This document shows positions 61,180 to 64,000 of a DNA stretch of 64,000 nucleotides, one piece after another. Positions within the stretch are counted from its first letter, which is position 1. Each line of letters opens with the position of its first letter. Source of the stretch: Mucilaginibacter terrenus (GTDB taxonomy: Bacteria; Bacteroidota; Bacteroidia; Sphingobacteriales; Sphingobacteriaceae); contig NZ_QWDE01000001.1 of the NCBI RefSeq assembly GCF_003432065.1, forward strand, positions 496,001 through 560,000, read 5' to 3'. Under the pieces are notes generated by a model that had not been told where the DNA came from, did no database searches, and saw only the letters and a list, made by a program, of their open reading frames with translations. Made by a program: the position numbers and the translations under genes.

Positions 61180-63546
61180 ATGTTACGCAACTACCTTAAG
61201 ATCGGCTTTCGTAATCTGATCAAGAACAAGACTTTTTCTTTGATCAACATCACCGGTTTAGCGGTGGGTATGGCCAGTGCCGTGTCGATATTGCTGTGGA
61301 TACAGAACGAGGTAAGCTTTGATCGTTTTCATGTTAATGCCGACCGCATATACGAGGTTTACAACCGGTCGGCATTTGGCGGCAGGATTGATACCTGGGC
61401 ACTAACATCAAAACCACTGGCGGAAGAATTGCGTGCCGAGCATCCGGAGATAGAACAAAGCGCCCGAACGTATGACGCCAACTTTTTGCTTAGCTCGGGC
61501 GAAAAACACCTTAACGTACACGGTAACTTTACCGATAACGGCTTCCTTAATATATTTACGTTTCCGGCATTGTATGGCAACAGCAATAACGCGTTGACAG
61601 AACCGCACACCATCGTTATCACGCGTAAACTTGCTATAAAGCTTTTTGGTAAAGAGAATGCAATAGGTCAAGAAGTAAGGATTGATAGTGTAGACCGCTT
61701 TAAGGTTACCGCTGTGCTGCAGGATCTGCCAAACAATACCAAGTTTAGCTTTGAGTATCTATTACCCTGGAGTTACCTGAAACAGATAAATAAGGATGAT
61801 AACAACTGGGGCAACAACTCGTGCTTTACGTATGTACTCCTGAAACCGGGCGTTTCGCTGCAAACAGCCAACAACAAAATTAAAAACATTGTAAACCCAC
61901 ATGTCGAAAGAAAGGATACCGAAACCTTCCTTTACCCGGCATCGCAGTGGCACTTGTATGCCAAGTTTGAGAACGGCGTACCAAGCGGCGGCAACATTGA
62001 TTCAGTAAAACTTTTTGCTATAATAGCCGGCTTTATACTGCTTATTGCATGTATTAATTTCATGAACCTGAGTACCGCCCGCAGTGAAAAACGGGCCAAA
62101 GAGGTTGGCATTCGCAAGGTATCCGGCGCGTTAAAGGGTTCACTCGTGCTGCAGTTCCTGATAGAATCGATACTTATTTCAGCAGGAGCGGGCATCATTG
62201 CGCTCTGTATAGTTAACTACAGCCTTCCAGGATTTAACGTGCTAACCAATAAGCAGCTGTTTATACCTTACAGCGCACCAGCGTTCTGGCTCGCCTGTAC
62301 GGCGTTCGTTGTTTTTACAGGTGTTTTGGCCGGCAGCTATCCTGCATTCTTTTTGTCTTCTTTCAAACCGGTCAGCGTTTTGAAGGGCTCACTTAAATCG
62401 GCAAACGCCTTGATCACGCCGCGTAAAGCACTGGTTGTGGTCCAGTTTACCTTTGCCATTGTAATGGTGATTTGCACCATTATAGTGCAACGGCAGATAA
62501 ACTTTGCGCAAAGCCGCAATTTAGGTTACAGTAATACTAACCTGGTGTATACCAGTATGACCGGCACAACCGACAAAAACTACGGGCCGATAAAAACCGA
62601 GCTGATAAGCAGCGGCGCGGCTGTGGCTGTTACAAAAACCAGCGCCCCTATGACACAAAGCTGGAGCAGCACCAACGATTATACCTGGCAGGGCAAAGAC
62701 CCATCGGCCAAGCTGGAAGTGCGCATGTTTAACACCGAAGGCGACTTTACAAAAACCATGGGCCTAAAGATAGCAGAAGGCAGGGATATTGATGTAAGCC
62801 GCTACCCGTCAGACTCGACTGCTGCGCTAATTAACGAAACCGCGGCAAAAGCAATGGGCTTTAAGGATGCGATTGGTCAGAACATCACACTGCCGGACCC
62901 CGCTAAGCCCCAAGTATGGCATGTAGTAGGTGTGGTGAAAGATTTTATAATGGAATCACCGTATGAGCCCATACAGCCAATGGTTATACAAGGGCCAAAG
63001 GGATGGTTCAACGTTATCAATTTTAAGCTAAACCCAAGCATCAGTACAGCCGAAGCAATAAAAAGGGCTGAAGCTGTGTTTAAGAAATACAATCCTGATT
63101 ATCCATACGAATATTACTTTACAGATGCCGAGTACAAAGACAAATTCTTTAACGAGCAGCGTACCCGCACACTGGCCGGTTTGTTCTCCTCGCTAACTAT
63201 CATCATTTCGTGTATGGGTTTATTTGGCCTTTCTGCCTACATGGCCGAAAGCCGTATTAAGGAGATTGGTGTACGCAAGGTGCTCGGCGCGTCATCGGCC
63301 AGTATAGCTGCGCTGTTATCAAAAGACTTCCTAAAGCTTGTAATTATTTCCATTGCTATTGCCTCCCCGCTTGCCTGGTATGGCATGAGCAGGTGGTTGC
63401 AAGGGTATACCTATAAAATAGCCATAAGCTGGTGGCTATTTGTGCTGGCTGGCGCGGCATCCATCTTGATAGCTGTAATAACAGTAAGCTTCCAGTCGGT
63501 GAAGGCTGCCATCAGCAACCCGGTTAAAAGTTTAAGGAGTGAGTAA
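61180..63546 (+). CDS. MacB/FtsX-like ABC permease (second of a tandem set)
   Basis: This 788-residue paralogue of the preceding permease keeps the same domain order. It starts MLRNYLKIGFRNLIKNKTFSL. The first FtsX block again reads NFMNLSTARSEKRAKEVGIRKV, and the C-terminal block reads SRIKEIGVRKVLGASSASI. Long stretches match the first permease with conservative changes, while the periplasmic domain differs more. That is the expected place for substrate divergence after duplication. It is 74 bp after the first permease gene. Confidence 0.94.
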   Translation: MLRNYLKIGFRNLIKNKTFSLINITGLAVGMASAVSILLWIQNEVSFDRFHVNADRIYEVYNRSAFGGRIDTWALTSKPLAEELRAEHPEIEQSARTYDANFLLSSGEKHLNVHGNFTDNGFLNIFTFPALYGNSNNALTEPHTIVITRKLAIKLFGKENAIGQEVRIDSVDRFKVTAVLQDLPNNTKFSFEYLLPWSYLKQINKDDNNWGNNSCFTYVLLKPGVSLQTANNKIKNIVNPHVERKDTETFLYPASQWHLYAKFENGVPSGGNIDSVKLFAIIAGFILLIACINFMNLSTARSEKRAKEVGIRKVSGALKGSLVLQFLIESILISAGAGIIALCIVNYSLPGFNVLTNKQLFIPYSAPAFWLACTAFVVFTGVLAGSYPAFFLSSFKPVSVLKGSLKSANALITPRKALVVVQFTFAIVMVICTIIVQRQINFAQSRNLGYSNTNLVYTSMTGTTDKNYGPIKTELISSGAAVAVTKTSAPMTQSWSSTNDYTWQGKDPSAKLEVRMFNTEGDFTKTMGLKIAEGRDIDVSRYPSDSTAALINETAAKAMGFKDAIGQNITLPDPAKPQVWHVVGVVKDFIMESPYEPIQPMVIQGPKGWFNVINFKLNPSISTAEAIKRAEAVFKKYNPDYPYEYYFTDAEYKDKFFNEQRTRTLAGLFSSLTIIISCMGLFGLSAYMAESRIKEIGVRKVLGASSASIAALLSKDFLKLVIISIAIASPLAWYGMSRWLQGYTYKIAISWWLFVLAGAASILIAVITVSFQSVKAAISNPVKSLRSE

Positions 63547-63579
63547 TAAGATATTAATAACCTGTAAAGTCAAAGTATT

Positions 63580-64000
63580 ATGATACGTAACTATTTCAAA
63601 ACAGCATGGCGCAACATTCTTAGCAATAAGTTCTACGCCGCAATTAATGTTACCGGCCTAACTGTAGGGTTGGTAGTCGGCTTGTTTATGCTGCTGTGGG
63701 TGCAGGATGAGCTGAGCTTTGACAGGTTCAATAAGCAGTCTGATAACATTTACAAAGTGGCTATCGAAGCCGGTACAGGCTTAAGCAAACAGATATTCAA
63801 TAACATCATAGCACCGGTAGCACCATTTGCTAAAAACGAGATACCTGAGGTAAAGGACGCCATGCGCATTAGTACGTTTGGTGGGGCTCCCCTAAGCTAC
63901 AAGGACAAGGTTTTTGTTGAAGACAATGCATGTTTTACTGATCCATCATATTTCAGTATGCTAGATTTTCCGTTGCTCCAAGGAAATAAAAATAATCCTT
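63580..64000 (+). CDS. MacB/FtsX-like ABC permease (third, partial)
   Basis: An open frame starts at ATG 63580 and runs without a stop through the end of the window, giving at least 140 codons. It begins MIRNYFKTAWRNILSNKFYA and continues AINVTGLTVGLVVGLFMLLW, an N-terminal membrane helix. DELSFDRFNKQSDNIYKVAI then matches the start of the periplasmic core domain in the two preceding genes. It is therefore a third tandem paralogue, truncated only by the window. Its sequence is less close to the other two than they are to each other. Confidence 0.9.
   Translation, partial: MIRNYFKTAWRNILSNKFYAAINVTGLTVGLVVGLFMLLWVQDELSFDRFNKQSDNIYKVAIEAGTGLSKQIFNNIIAPVAPFAKNEIPEVKDAMRISTFGGAPLSYKDKVFVEDNACFTDPSYFSMLDFPLLQGNKNNP

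Overview
The window looks like a chromosome segment of a member of the Bacteroidota, most likely family Sphingobacteriaceae (Mucilaginibacter/Pedobacter-like). The basis is a fused MurF-Alr protein, a short 286-residue primary sigma factor, candidate promoter boxes of the TAnnTTTG type, mostly weak Shine-Dalgarno signals, and family choices typical of the phylum (S41 lipoprotein protease, DUF4251, tandem MacB/FtsX-like permeases, NtrC-like regulators with a GAYTDA loop). No rRNA, prophage, CRISPR array or intact insertion sequence was seen, and the genus is an inference.

Layout. 0-4 kb: an intergenic array of TGTCCCG boxes, a secreted protein of unknown function, a small secreted-protein gene broken by one in-frame TAG, a GAF-PAS-HisKA protein with no ATPase domain, and tRNA-Gly plus tRNA-Leu with a terminator. 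4-16 kb: recX, murF-alr, a DUF502 membrane protein, two tandem Tet-type MFS transporters, a LOG-family protein, a sodium:solute symporter, trpA, a YciO-like protein, yceI and sucC. 16-27 kb: a LolD-like ATPase followed by two overlapping genes including a HAD protein with an altered nucleophile, an S41 protease, smc, an ABC/PhzF group, the primary sigma factor and an MBL-fold hydrolase. 27-34 kb: a second box array (TGTTTCG), a zinc alcohol dehydrogenase with two SDRs, and an overlapping three-gene envelope glycosylation operon.

34-48 kb: a methyltransferase with a GH130-like protein, a 92-bp imperfect palindrome, and a four-gene cluster of outer-membrane barrel, PAP2/vanadium-haloperoxidase-like lipoprotein, DoxX-like membrane protein and second barrel. 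Then comes a RidA, zinc/PLP D-amino-acid enzyme, M19 dipeptidase and GH63 glucosidase cluster, a third box array (TGTTAC), and a Tat-exported sugar-isomerase-like protein. 48-56 kb: DUF4251, htpG, a DUF6882-like zinc-ribbon protein, a thioredoxin, an Arr rifampin ADP-ribosyltransferase, and an NtrB/NtrC-like two-component pair. 56.5-64 kb: the divergent exporter operon that the pair probably serves, with a HlyD-type adaptor, a MacB-type ATPase and at least three tandem paralogous permeases, the last cut by the window end.

The most unusual signal is the family of TGTnnC box arrays. The arrays at 102-197 and 27379-27473 have the same box spacing (0, 10, 64, 73, then an inverted box at 88-89), but the box core has changed together within each array (CCC against mainly TTC). 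A looser array at 46950-47085 uses TTAC. This suggests one repeat or binding-site family that exists in several matched specificities.
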